Below are positions 1 to 6,077 of a DNA stretch of 6,102 bases, in pieces. Numbering within the stretch: the stretch's first letter is position 1; every line of letters starts with the position of its first letter. Origin of the DNA: Bacteroidaceae bacterium. Its GTDB lineage: Bacteria; Bacteroidota; Bacteroidia; Bacteroidales; Bacteroidaceae. The stretch is from the NCBI GenBank assembly GCA_902362595.1, contig CABIXF010000083.1, positions 1-6,102 on the forward strand, written 5' to 3'. The notes under the pieces were generated by a model. That model ran no database searches and was not told the origin of the DNA. It saw nothing but the letters and a program-made list of their open reading frames with translations. A program made the translations under genes and the position numbers.

Positions 1-1
1 T

Positions 2-40
2 TTTTTTGAGGAAAATCCAAACGACTTCAATCTGATATGA
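2..40 (+). CDS. possible C-terminal tail of an upstream gene (partial)
   Basis: Reading from base 2 gives a short open tail, FFEENPNDFNLI, that stops at TGA 38-40. An intrinsic terminator on the same strand begins six bases later, which is the arrangement expected at the end of a gene. Codon choice (GAG GAA AAT CCA AAC GAC TTC) looks like coding DNA of this group. A second frame also stays open to a TGA at 33-35, so the frame is not certain. The product cannot be recognised from twelve residues. The call rests mainly on the neighbouring terminator. Confidence 0.35.
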   Translation, partial: FFEENPNDFNLI

Positions 41-46
41 AACGAC

Positions 47-90
47 AGAGGCCATCTCAATTCATTTTGAGACGGCCTCTTTTTATTTTC
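47..90 (+). terminator. intrinsic terminator of the upstream gene
   Basis: Bases 47-60 (agaggccatctcaa) pair with 67-80 (ttgagacggcctct). The 14-bp stem has one A-C mismatch (54/73) and a 6-base loop. It is followed by TTTT, A, TTTT at 81-89. The T tract is only on the plus-strand side, so the terminator serves a plus-strand transcript entering from the left. It separates that transcript from the operon starting near 390. Confidence 0.85.
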
Positions 91-353
91 TTTTTGGTGG
101 AGTGGGGGATTTTCCATCGTGTCGTATTTACTCTATTTGTGGTTTCTTTTTGATTTATTTGCAAGTTTGAAAAAATACATGATATATTGAGTTGGTATGT
201 TTTTGTTTTGTTTTAGTTTGTGTTTTTAAGTTTCGGATTGTATTAAAATCTATGCATTTTATTTGAATATGGTTTCTTGTTATGCATTCAATGTGAATAA
301 TTATTTATTTTCAAAATAACTTTTTGCTTTTCAATTATATTTTTCTGTGATAT
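91..353. other. gene-free, T-rich intergenic control region
   Basis: The stretch between the upstream terminator and the operon promoter has no coding frame of credible length or composition. It is strongly AT-rich with many T runs. The only organised elements I see are the 30-bp-spaced direct repeat at 251-299 and a repeated ttttgctttt at 322-331 and 353-362. The size and composition are usual for the upstream region of a regulated SusC/SusD operon in Bacteroidales. Confidence 0.6.
251..299. repeat. pair of 19-bp direct repeats upstream of the promoter
   Basis: The sequence tatgcattttatttgaata at 251-269 recurs as tatgcattcaatgtgaata at 281-299. The copies match at 16 of 19 positions and start exactly 30 bp apart, about three helical turns. 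The second copy ends 54 bases before the proposed -33 element, a reasonable place for an activator. This could be a two-site operator for a regulator encoded elsewhere. In such AT-rich DNA a chance origin cannot be excluded. Confidence 0.35.
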
Positions 354-386
354 TTTGCTTTTTATTTATTTAAATATATATCTTTG
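354..386 (+). promoter_or_regulatory. Bacteroides-type promoter of the SusC/SusD operon
   Basis: TTTG at 354-357 and TATCTTTG at 379-386 match the known Bacteroides primary-sigma pattern of a -33 TTTG and a -7 TAnnTTTG. The 21-base gap falls in the accepted range. Transcription would begin around 391-396, giving a leader of about 80 bases before the start codon at 475. The region is T-rich, so partial matches are common, but both elements at the right spacing on the right strand make this the best candidate. Confidence 0.6.
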
Positions 387-461
387 CGACGTTGTTAATG
401 AGTTTTAATATGTATTTATAATGTGTTATTAACTAAACGAGATTTGTTTAAATGTTTAATC

Positions 462-469
462 AAAGGAGG
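462..469 (+). promoter_or_regulatory. strong Shine-Dalgarno sequence for the SusC start
   Basis: AAAGGAGG lies five bases before the ATG at 475 and is an extended match to the 16S rRNA anti-Shine-Dalgarno end. Bacteroidetes genes seldom rely on such sites. The other two starts here (3652 and 5239) have no comparable purine stretch and are instead preceded by A/T-rich sequence. The site fixes 475 as the true translation start of the transporter. Confidence 0.75.
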
Positions 470-474
470 GATTT

Positions 475-789
475 ATGAAAAGGAAACTTACATTGATGCT
501 GGCCTTTCTGTTTGTATGGATGGGAATAGCATGGTCGCAAGGATTGATCGTAAAAGGTGTGGTAACTTCTGAAGAGGATGGTCTGCCTATTGTGGGAGCT
601 TCAGTCTTGGTGAAAGGCACTACGCAAGGAACCACTACTGATGTGGATGGTAATTTTATGATTACGGGAGTAAAGGCTGAAAGCAAGACGTTGATTGTGT
701 CATTTGTGGGTATGAAAAGTCAGGAAGTAGCCATAAAGAATACTCCATTGCATGTGATTTTGAAGAGTGATTCAAGAGGTACTGGATGA
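475..789 (+). CDS. N-terminal fragment of the SusC-like transporter
   Basis: This 104-residue frame starts at the ATG behind the strong Shine-Dalgarno site. Residues 1-22 form a Sec signal peptide: MKRK, a hydrophobic stretch, then an AWS-Q cleavage-like site. Residues about 25-99 form the CarboxypepD_reg-like beta-sandwich usual at the front of SusC proteins, with the typical pattern VKGVV..EEDGLPIVGASV, G(T)TTDVDGNF and a closing VILKSDS. After residue 100 the frame runs out of family sequence and reads RGTG-stop at 787-789. If translated as written, the product would be a small periplasmic domain without TonB box, plug or barrel, and so without transport activity. It overlaps the continuation frame by 23 bases. 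Confidence 0.8.
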   Translation: MKRKLTLMLAFLFVWMGIAWSQGLIVKGVVTSEEDGLPIVGASVLVKGTTQGTTTDVDGNFMITGVKAESKTLIVSFVGMKSQEVAIKNTPLHVILKSDSRGTG

Positions 790-3631
790 AGTCGTGGTTA
801 CTGCATTGGGTATGAAACGAAGCGAGAAGACGTTGGGATATGCTGCTACTACGGTGAAGTCGGAAGATATAGATGCAGGTAAGTCCGGTTCAGTGATGGG
901 TGGATTAAGCGGTAAAGTAGCCGGTGTACAGATTTCATCAGCAGGAAATACAGGTACTTCTCAAAAAGTCTTGATTCGTGGTATTTCTTCTTTGAACAAC
1001 AACTCGCCGTTGTATATCGTGGATGGGGTGCCTATTGACAACTCTACTTTCCGCGGTAGTCCGACAGATGACAGTTCAACTACCGACTTTGGTAATGCAG
1101 CCAATGACATTAACTCTGAAGATGTGGAATCGGTCACCATCTTGAAAGGAGCATCGGCTACGGCATTGTATGGTTCTCGTGCAGCCAATGGAGTGGTAAT
1201 GATTACCACGAAAAAAGCCGGGATTGAGAAATTGAGTGTAACGTATGACGGTTCATTTACGGCTTCGAAAGTATTGCGTGTAATGCAGACGCAGGACTTG
1301 TTCGGACAAGGATGGGGAAGCTGGAACAGAAGTGAAAACGGTTCATGGGGGCCTCGTTTGGATGGCACCATTCATGAATGGGGATCAGACCAACTGGATA
1401 CTCCGATGACCAAACCGTTTTCATACGTAGAGCATAACCTGAGAAATTTTTATCAGACAGGTTTTGAGAAGAACAACAACGTCAGCGTGCGATACGGAAA
1501 TGACAAGGTGGGAGTCGTTGCTTCGTATGGTAATTTGTCGTCCAATGGTATTTTGCCGAACAACGGAGACCTGTTCTCCAGAAATACGTTCTCATTGCGT
1601 GGTTATATGAATATCAATAAGTTCTCTTTGGATATGACGATGAATTACGTGCGTAAGGACATCAGTCGCAGCAACGATATGTATATGGAATTGTTGCAGC
1701 ATGCGGTGGACGTAGATTTCAGTCAGATGAAAGATTACAATGATGAACGCTACAATCTGGACAACTATTATACGTTCTATGCTACCAACCCTTATTATAT
1801 GATTGATAATTATAGAAGTAATTATCAGGATGACCGTGTGTACGGACGTATTGAAATGAGTTATGAGATTATGAAAGGCTTGAAGGCTACGGCTCGTTTA
1901 GGTGGTGACTTCTCTAATAACCGTACCACTAGCCAGGAGCCTAAAACAACTTTCTCTAACGGGTCTTACAGCCAGTTGGGTGGAGCCACTGAATCTTTAG
2001 GTTATTACTCAGAGTATCGTTACAACCGCAGTCAGATAGATGCGACTGCTCTGTTGAATGCAGATTACAAGATTCATGATTTTTCTATTAATGCAGTAGC
2101 TGGATGGAACTTGAACCAGCGCAGTTACGGATATACCGGTGGATATGTGGATGGTTTGGCCATTGCCGGATGGTATAGCTTGTACAATACATCTTCTTCT
2201 GCCGTATCTGTCACTTACAATGAACTTCGTCGTTTGATTGGTGCTTTTGCACAGGCCGAGTTGGGTTATAAAGATATGGTATTCTTGAATCTGTCGGGAC
2301 GTAATGACTGGTCGTCTACTCTTCCAGCCGGAAACAACAGTTTCTTCTATGGAGGTGCCAACGTGTCATTCCTTTTAACAGAGATGATGCCATCACTGAA
2401 AGAACATCAGGTAGATTTCTTGAAAGTGCGTGCAGCTTTAGGACAGACAGGTAATGATGCCAATGTGTATAAGACTACATCATGGTATCAGATTGCCAAT
2501 TTCAAGGACATTAATGGCTATTATACTTCCATGCCGATTGGCGGGGTGATGGGTATGACATCGAATAATACGTTGCCGAGTACGAACTTGAAGCCTGAAA
2601 TGACCACAGAATACGAGGTCGGATTGTCGGGAAGTTTCTTTAATAACCGCTTGACTGTAGATGCTTCTTATTATAACCGTATGACGAAAGACCAGATTAT
2701 TTCTGCCTCACTGGCTCCTGAAACTGCTTACTCATACGAGACGAAAAATGTAGGAAAAATTCAGAATCAGGGTGTGGAATTGATGGTGAACTTGACTCCG
2801 GTTCGTACGAAGGATTGGACATGGGACATTGGATTTACGTTTACCAAGAACATGAGTGAAGTGAAGGAACTTTGGGACGGTGCGGATGAGTACTCTTATA
2901 CTAACTGGCGTGGTGTATATTATGTCCTGAAGGTAGGTGAACCTGTAGGGTTGTTCCGTATTCCTGCTGCCAATAAAGTGATGGATGAAAACAGTCCTTA
3001 TTATGGATATAACATTGTGAATAACAATGGTTTCCTTTCAGATAGTAATACCGAATATGAATATGTGGGAAGCTCAGAAGCGAAGTTCAACATGGGATTC
3101 AATACGAGTCTGAAGTGGAAAGGTTTTACTTTCAGTGCTTCTGCCGACTGGAGAAAAGGTGGTTATATGTTGTCTAACACTTCTTATATTTCGCATTTCA
3201 ATGGTAACTCTACGCAGACTGTGTTCAATGAGCGTAACTCATTTATTTATCCACACTCTGTAAAGGTTGTAAATGGGGAATACGTGGAAAACAATATTCC
3301 TGTTCGTACCGACCAGATGAACTATGCGTTGGGTAACTACTCATACAGTCCGGAGGTACGTCGCCAGTTCATTATTCCGAAGGATTACTTCAGATTGCGT
3401 GAGGTGTCACTTTCCTATACCTTCCCGAAATCCATGTTGGCAAAGACTCCGTTCCAGCAGGTTTCATTGGCGTTGGTAGGACGTAACCTACTTCTTTTCA
3501 CTCCGAAAGAAAACAATTACGTAGACCCGGAAGTGTCTAACTTGGGTAATGATTTGTTGTCAGAATTTGGTGAAACCACAGGTACAAGTTCTACGCGCAA
3601 CATTGGTGTGAACGTGAAAGTCGTATTTTAA
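767..3631 (+). CDS. TonB box, plug and beta-barrel part of the SusC-like transporter
   Basis: This 954-residue frame is the continuation of the transporter in the next frame. Its first possible start is a GTG at 767, with no ribosome-binding site and no signal peptide, so independent translation would not give an outer-membrane protein. Residues 7-15 (DEVVVTALG) are the SusC TonB box. The plug domain spans roughly 20-155, with the family signatures LIRGISSLNNN at 69-79, YIVDGVP at 83-89, VTILKG at 123-128 and LYGSRAANGVVMITTKK at 134-150. The rest is aromatic- and asparagine-rich barrel sequence, including FLNLSGRNDWSST, NLKPEMTTEYEVG and DYFRLREVSLSYTFP. It ends VNVKVVF, with the C-terminal phenylalanine expected of outer-membrane barrels. 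Family assignment is secure; substrate is not. Confidence 0.85.
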   Translation: MIQEVLDEVVVTALGMKRSEKTLGYAATTVKSEDIDAGKSGSVMGGLSGKVAGVQISSAGNTGTSQKVLIRGISSLNNNSPLYIVDGVPIDNSTFRGSPTDDSSTTDFGNAANDINSEDVESVTILKGASATALYGSRAANGVVMITTKKAGIEKLSVTYDGSFTASKVLRVMQTQDLFGQGWGSWNRSENGSWGPRLDGTIHEWGSDQLDTPMTKPFSYVEHNLRNFYQTGFEKNNNVSVRYGNDKVGVVASYGNLSSNGILPNNGDLFSRNTFSLRGYMNINKFSLDMTMNYVRKDISRSNDMYMELLQHAVDVDFSQMKDYNDERYNLDNYYTFYATNPYYMIDNYRSNYQDDRVYGRIEMSYEIMKGLKATARLGGDFSNNRTTSQEPKTTFSNGSYSQLGGATESLGYYSEYRYNRSQIDATALLNADYKIHDFSINAVAGWNLNQRSYGYTGGYVDGLAIAGWYSLYNTSSSAVSVTYNELRRLIGAFAQAELGYKDMVFLNLSGRNDWSSTLPAGNNSFFYGGANVSFLLTEMMPSLKEHQVDFLKVRAALGQTGNDANVYKTTSWYQIANFKDINGYYTSMPIGGVMGMTSNNTLPSTNLKPEMTTEYEVGLSGSFFNNRLTVDASYYNRMTKDQIISASLAPETAYSYETKNVGKIQNQGVELMVNLTPVRTKDWTWDIGFTFTKNMSEVKELWDGADEYSYTNWRGVYYVLKVGEPVGLFRIPAANKVMDENSPYYGYNIVNNNGFLSDSNTEYEYVGSSEAKFNMGFNTSLKWKGFTFSASADWRKGGYMLSNTSYISHFNGNSTQTVFNERNSFIYPHSVKVVNGEYVENNIPVRTDQMNYALGNYSYSPEVRRQFIIPKDYFRLREVSLSYTFPKSMLAKTPFQQVSLALVGRNLLLFTPKENNYVDPEVSNLGNDLLSEFGETTGTSSTRNIGVNVKVVF
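772..778 (+). other. frameshift site in the transporter gene
   Basis: The first frame reads gat-tca-aga-ggt up to TGA 787-789. The continuing frame reads caa-gag-gta-ctg-gat-gaa. Skipping one base restores the family sequence: omitting an A at 774/775 gives KSDS-EVLDEVVV, and omitting the T at 772 gives KSD-QEVLDEVVV. Both look like normal SusC linkers just before the TonB box. The run is only AA, so this is not a classic homopolymer slippage tract. I see no recoding signal. Confidence 0.8.
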
Positions 3632-3651
3632 ACCATTAAAGAAATATCTGT

Positions 3652-5202
3652 ATGAAAAAATATAAATTCTTATATTCCAGCTTGTTTGCCTTGCTGATAT
3701 CCGGCGCTTCACTGACATCCTGTAAGGATTATCTTGATGTCAATGACAATCCGAACTATCCTGTATCTACTACCATGTCGGCATTGCTTCCTTCTGCATG
3801 TGCTTCTACCATCGCACAATTGGGACTTTATGGCGATTTGATAGGGGATATGTGGCTTCAGTTTACCACCCAGGGAAATACTACCAACCAGTATAATACT
3901 TTGTGTAATTACAGTCTGACGGTAACTTCATATAACGGTTTCTTTACCAATGCGTATACCAATACATTGCCCGATTTGAAGGATGTGATTACCATGTCTG
4001 AACAGGACGAAGCATGGGATTATTGGGTGATTGCCAAAGTGCTTACAGCGTATAATTATCACATGCTGGCCGATTTGTATGAGGATATTCCTTTCACGGA
4101 GGCCCTGGACCAAGTGAACTATCCTTATCCTCATTATGATGATGGACGTACGGTGGTGTATCCGGGTATTTTGGCTATTTTGGATGAAGCGATTGCAAAG
4201 TGTCCTCAAGCAGCAGAAAAATCCAGTTCTTATATAGAAACGTATGATATGTTTCTGGAAGGAGATATTGATAAGTGGAGAAGATTTGCCAAGAACTTGA
4301 AACTGAAAGTGCTGATTCGTGATTTTGAGGCAAACAAGGATGCGATTCAAAGTTTGCTCGATGAAAACGATTTCCTGGAAGACGATTGTGCATTTACGAA
4401 GTTTGAGGATGCGACAGACAAAGGAAATCCGTTGTATGAATACAACATTCGCCAGTTGAATACGAAGGAAAATATTCGTGCTTGTCATACTTTGCTGGAG
4501 TATCTGTTGCACTACAACGACCCGCGTGTGGCAAACCTGTATATGCCCACTTCAGCTTCTGGAGGAAAGGGCGAGCCTTCTGATATATATGAAGGACTTC
4601 CTTGTGGCAGTAAACCTGAAACGTCGGTCATTGAATTGGTCGGTTCGTCACGTTACCTGCAAGCTTATGATGATCCGGTGTATTTGATGAACAAGGCTGA
4701 AATTTATTTCTTGGAGGCAGAAGCTTATGCTCGTTTGGGTAATGTAGCAGCTGCAAAAGAGAATTATGAGAAAGGGGTGAAAGCCGCTTTTGACCGGTGG
4801 GAATCAACAGCCGGACAAGGAGATGCTTTTGTGGCAGATGGAGGTGCTTATGCTTTTGATGCTACTTCTGAAGAAAGCATGATGAAATGCATTATGACGC
4901 AGAAATGGATTTCTTATGCGCATGCCAATGCGCTCGATGGAGTGTTCGACCGCAACCGTACGGGTATTCCAGCTATCAGTACTGCTGCTACAGTACGTGT
5001 TTCAGATGTAGCTTTGGAACGTGAATTGACTCCTGGGTATGAGTTGGGTACATTGGTTGCCCCGGGGTCTTCTGTTTTGCAGCCGATGGAGTTTCCTCGT
5101 CGTTTGCTGGTTCCGTCACGCTCATCTCAATATAATCCGAATGCGCCGGTTACAAAGGAGTTGGATGAGCCTATGTGGTGGCAGGTAGAGAATGGAAAAT
5201 AA
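3652..5202 (+). CDS. SusD/RagB-family nutrient-binding outer-membrane lipoprotein
   Basis: The 516-residue protein begins 20 bases after the transporter stop, the classic SusC-SusD order. It has a lipoprotein signal peptide with lipobox L21-T-S-C24, and the mature protein starts CKDYLDVNDNPNYP. That start is characteristic of the branch I would place in the SusD-like_2 type (recalled as Pfam PF12771). Family motifs in order are ADLYEDIPFTEAL at about 140-152, a KNLKLKVLIR helix near 214-223, the TPR-like AEIYFLEAEAYARLG at about 349-363, QKWISYA...FDRNRTGIP at about 417-440, and PRRLLVPSRSSQYNPN near the C-terminus. SusD proteins sit on the cell surface as hinged lids over SusC and capture the substrate. 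Length is normal and the frame is intact. The ligand cannot be read from the sequence. Confidence 0.93.
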   Translation: MKKYKFLYSSLFALLISGASLTSCKDYLDVNDNPNYPVSTTMSALLPSACASTIAQLGLYGDLIGDMWLQFTTQGNTTNQYNTLCNYSLTVTSYNGFFTNAYTNTLPDLKDVITMSEQDEAWDYWVIAKVLTAYNYHMLADLYEDIPFTEALDQVNYPYPHYDDGRTVVYPGILAILDEAIAKCPQAAEKSSSYIETYDMFLEGDIDKWRRFAKNLKLKVLIRDFEANKDAIQSLLDENDFLEDDCAFTKFEDATDKGNPLYEYNIRQLNTKENIRACHTLLEYLLHYNDPRVANLYMPTSASGGKGEPSDIYEGLPCGSKPETSVIELVGSSRYLQAYDDPVYLMNKAEIYFLEAEAYARLGNVAAAKENYEKGVKAAFDRWESTAGQGDAFVADGGAYAFDATSEESMMKCIMTQKWISYAHANALDGVFDRNRTGIPAISTAATVRVSDVALERELTPGYELGTLVAPGSSVLQPMEFPRRLLVPSRSSQYNPNAPVTKELDEPMWWQVENGK

Positions 5203-5238
5203 TTAATTGATGTACATATTAAAATTAGAATTGCTTTT

Positions 5239-5772
5239 ATGAAAAGAATTAAATATGCCTATTTACTGCTGTTATCTTGTTTGTGGATACTGACAGCTTG
5301 TAATTCTGAAGATTTAAGTTATGACATAGAGTACACTCCAATTCATCCGTTGGGAGGACAATATACTGTTTCCATATCTAGAAATGGAACGGTCATCGCG
5401 GAAGGGGTGAACTGTTTCTTGGCCAATACGACAGACTATGATACGGATAAATGTTGGATTCGTATCGGGTCGTATAATTCATCCAATACAGTAAGTAATG
5501 AGCTGAAACGTTATTTTATCAATGGAAAAATCTCGTGCAATGTTCCGGAATTGTCTTTTTCAGGTACGGACGTGATGAATTTGGCTAGTAATGTAACTTC
5601 TTCTGAGGAAACTTTTACATTGACAGACGGAAAACTGGAATTGAATGGTGCTACGGCTCCTTCAGGAACAGTATCAGATAAGATTTCTTTTACCTATACA
5701 ACAACTGTAGATCCGGGCGTGACTTATTCTGTAGTAGGTTATCGTTATACAGGTTGGAACGAGGATCTATAA
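5239..5772 (+). CDS. small outer-membrane lipoprotein, lipid-binding-protein-like
   Basis: The 177-residue protein is the third gene of the operon, 36 bases after SusD and just ahead of the terminator. A lipoprotein signal peptide ends in lipobox L18-T-A-C21. The mature protein begins CNSEDLSYD, and the acidic residues after the cysteine resemble the Bacteroidetes surface-export signal. The mature part is rich in Ser, Thr and Tyr, with alternating patterns that suggest a beta-sandwich or small barrel. The pattern HPLGGQYTVSI, NTTDYDTDKCWIRIG, and a closing YSVVGYRYTGWNEDL resembles the Bacteroidetes putative lipid-binding proteins often found behind SusC/SusD pairs (recalled as PF12888). I see no catalytic motif. 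A role as a surface accessory is inferred from its position. The family call is from memory of motifs and is moderate; the lipoprotein call is strong. Confidence 0.85.
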   Translation: MKRIKYAYLLLLSCLWILTACNSEDLSYDIEYTPIHPLGGQYTVSISRNGTVIAEGVNCFLANTTDYDTDKCWIRIGSYNSSNTVSNELKRYFINGKISCNVPELSFSGTDVMNLASNVTSSEETFTLTDGKLELNGATAPSGTVSDKISFTYTTTVDPGVTYSVVGYRYTGWNEDL

Positions 5773-5804
5773 TATAAATGTCTCTCTTTTAATTTGCATT
5801 TTTG

Positions 5805-5839
5805 AAGGGGCTTCTCAGTGATGAGCGGCCTCTTTTTTT
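5805..5839 (+). terminator. intrinsic terminator of the SusC/SusD operon
   Basis: Bases 5805-5816 (aaggggcttctc) pair with 5823-5834 (gagcggcctctt) around a 6-base loop. The 12-position stem has two G-T wobbles and one mismatch, and a run of seven T follows (5833-5839). It lies 33 bases after the stop of the small lipoprotein and closes the three-gene transcription unit. Confidence 0.88.
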
Positions 5840-5965
5840 GTCTGGATGGGAGAGGTTCCCAAAAGTATTTGTTATGTTTGATTGACTATGTCAGGGGAAA
5901 TATATTCTTCTATCTTGCTGAAAAAGAGTGTAATCTATATGTAAAATTATGTAAATGTTTCCCGT
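5840..5965. other. intergenic spacer between terminator and repeat array
   Basis: No coding frame, RNA gene or clear control site is visible here. A single TATGTTTG at 5873-5880 resembles a Bacteroides -7 element but has no TTTG at the right distance upstream. Together with the array to its right, the gene-poor stretch runs from 5773 to at least 6063. Confidence 0.5.
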
Positions 5966-6077
5966 AAAAAAACGCTTCGACGTTTGTGTTGAAACGCCTA
6001 AACGTTTTCCTTGAAACGTCGAAGCGTTTTGTCTTAAACGTCTAAGTGTTTTGATTGAAATGCCTAAGCGTTTTTTT
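5966..6077. repeat. five-unit palindromic repeat array, 22-bp period
   Basis: Five 16-bp units start at 5970, 5992, 6014, 6036 and 6058, each separated by exactly six bases. The consensus is AAACGCCTAAGCGTTT; every unit begins AAACG or AAATG and ends CGTTT or TGTTT, so each is itself a near-palindrome. Unit 1 (aaacgcttcgacgttt) is the exact reverse complement of unit 3, giving a perfect 16-bp inverted repeat around unit 2. Units 4 and 5 pair at 14 of 16 positions if G-T wobbles count. The array is bounded by seven A (5966-5972) and seven T (6071-6077), so both strands end in AAGCGTTTTTTT pointing outward. Likely roles are a bidirectional terminator or RNA-stabilising hairpin block, or a dispersed intergenic repeat family. 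An iteron-like protein-binding array is a less likely alternative. Confidence 0.85.

Larger units (their letters stand above)
475..3631 (+). pseudogene. SusC/RagA-family TonB-dependent outer-membrane transporter, frameshifted
   Basis: This is the whole transporter gene, read as one unit across a frameshift near 772-778. Removing one base joins the two open frames into a continuous protein of about 1051 residues, a normal SusC length. It contains a signal peptide, an N-terminal carboxypeptidase-regulatory-like domain, a TonB box, a plug domain and a 22-strand-type barrel ending in phenylalanine. Family members import glycans, peptides or other large nutrients across the outer membrane using TonB/ExbBD energy, with a SusD lipoprotein as the lid. 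The SusD partner follows after 20 bases. As written the gene cannot make an exported transporter. It is a pseudogene if the frameshift is real, or an intact gene if the extra base is a sequence error. There are no other stops or frame breaks. The substrate is unknown. Confidence 0.75.

Noticed and set aside
456..686. Minus-strand open frame across the transporter start
   Set aside because: It covers the Shine-Dalgarno site, signal peptide and N-terminal domain of the real gene on the other strand, and has no family features.
772..789. Programmed +1 frameshift like that of release factor 2
   Set aside because: There is no slippery CTT-TGA-type codon pair, the stop codon lies four codons past the likely shift point, and there is no Shine-Dalgarno-like stimulator at the right distance. 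Kept only as a minor alternative in the findings.
961..1371. Minus-strand open frame of 136 codons inside the transporter gene
   Set aside because: It lies wholly antisense to well-conserved plug-domain coding sequence, has no recognisable domain or start signal, and is a shadow of the real gene.
3928..4512. Minus-strand open frame of 194 codons inside the SusD gene
   Set aside because: It is antisense to recognisable SusD motifs and has a composition (Ile, Arg, His, Gln rich) typical of reverse-frame artefacts. The same applies to the minus frame at 4175-4393 and the plus frame at 4478-4687.
5873..5880. TATGTTTG as a second Bacteroides promoter
   Set aside because: There is no TTTG 19-21 bases upstream, and no plus-strand gene starts within the following 220 bases. 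In AT-rich DNA this match is expected by chance.
5895..5963. Inverted repeat gggaaa / tttccc flanking 57 bases
   Set aside because: Only six bases pair over a long gap, with no supporting structure between them. This is compatible with chance.
5970..6073. CRISPR array
   Set aside because: Units are 16 bp and the gaps only 6 bp, with gap sequences resembling one another (mostly ending TTG). CRISPR spacers are about 30 bp and unique, and no cas gene is present.
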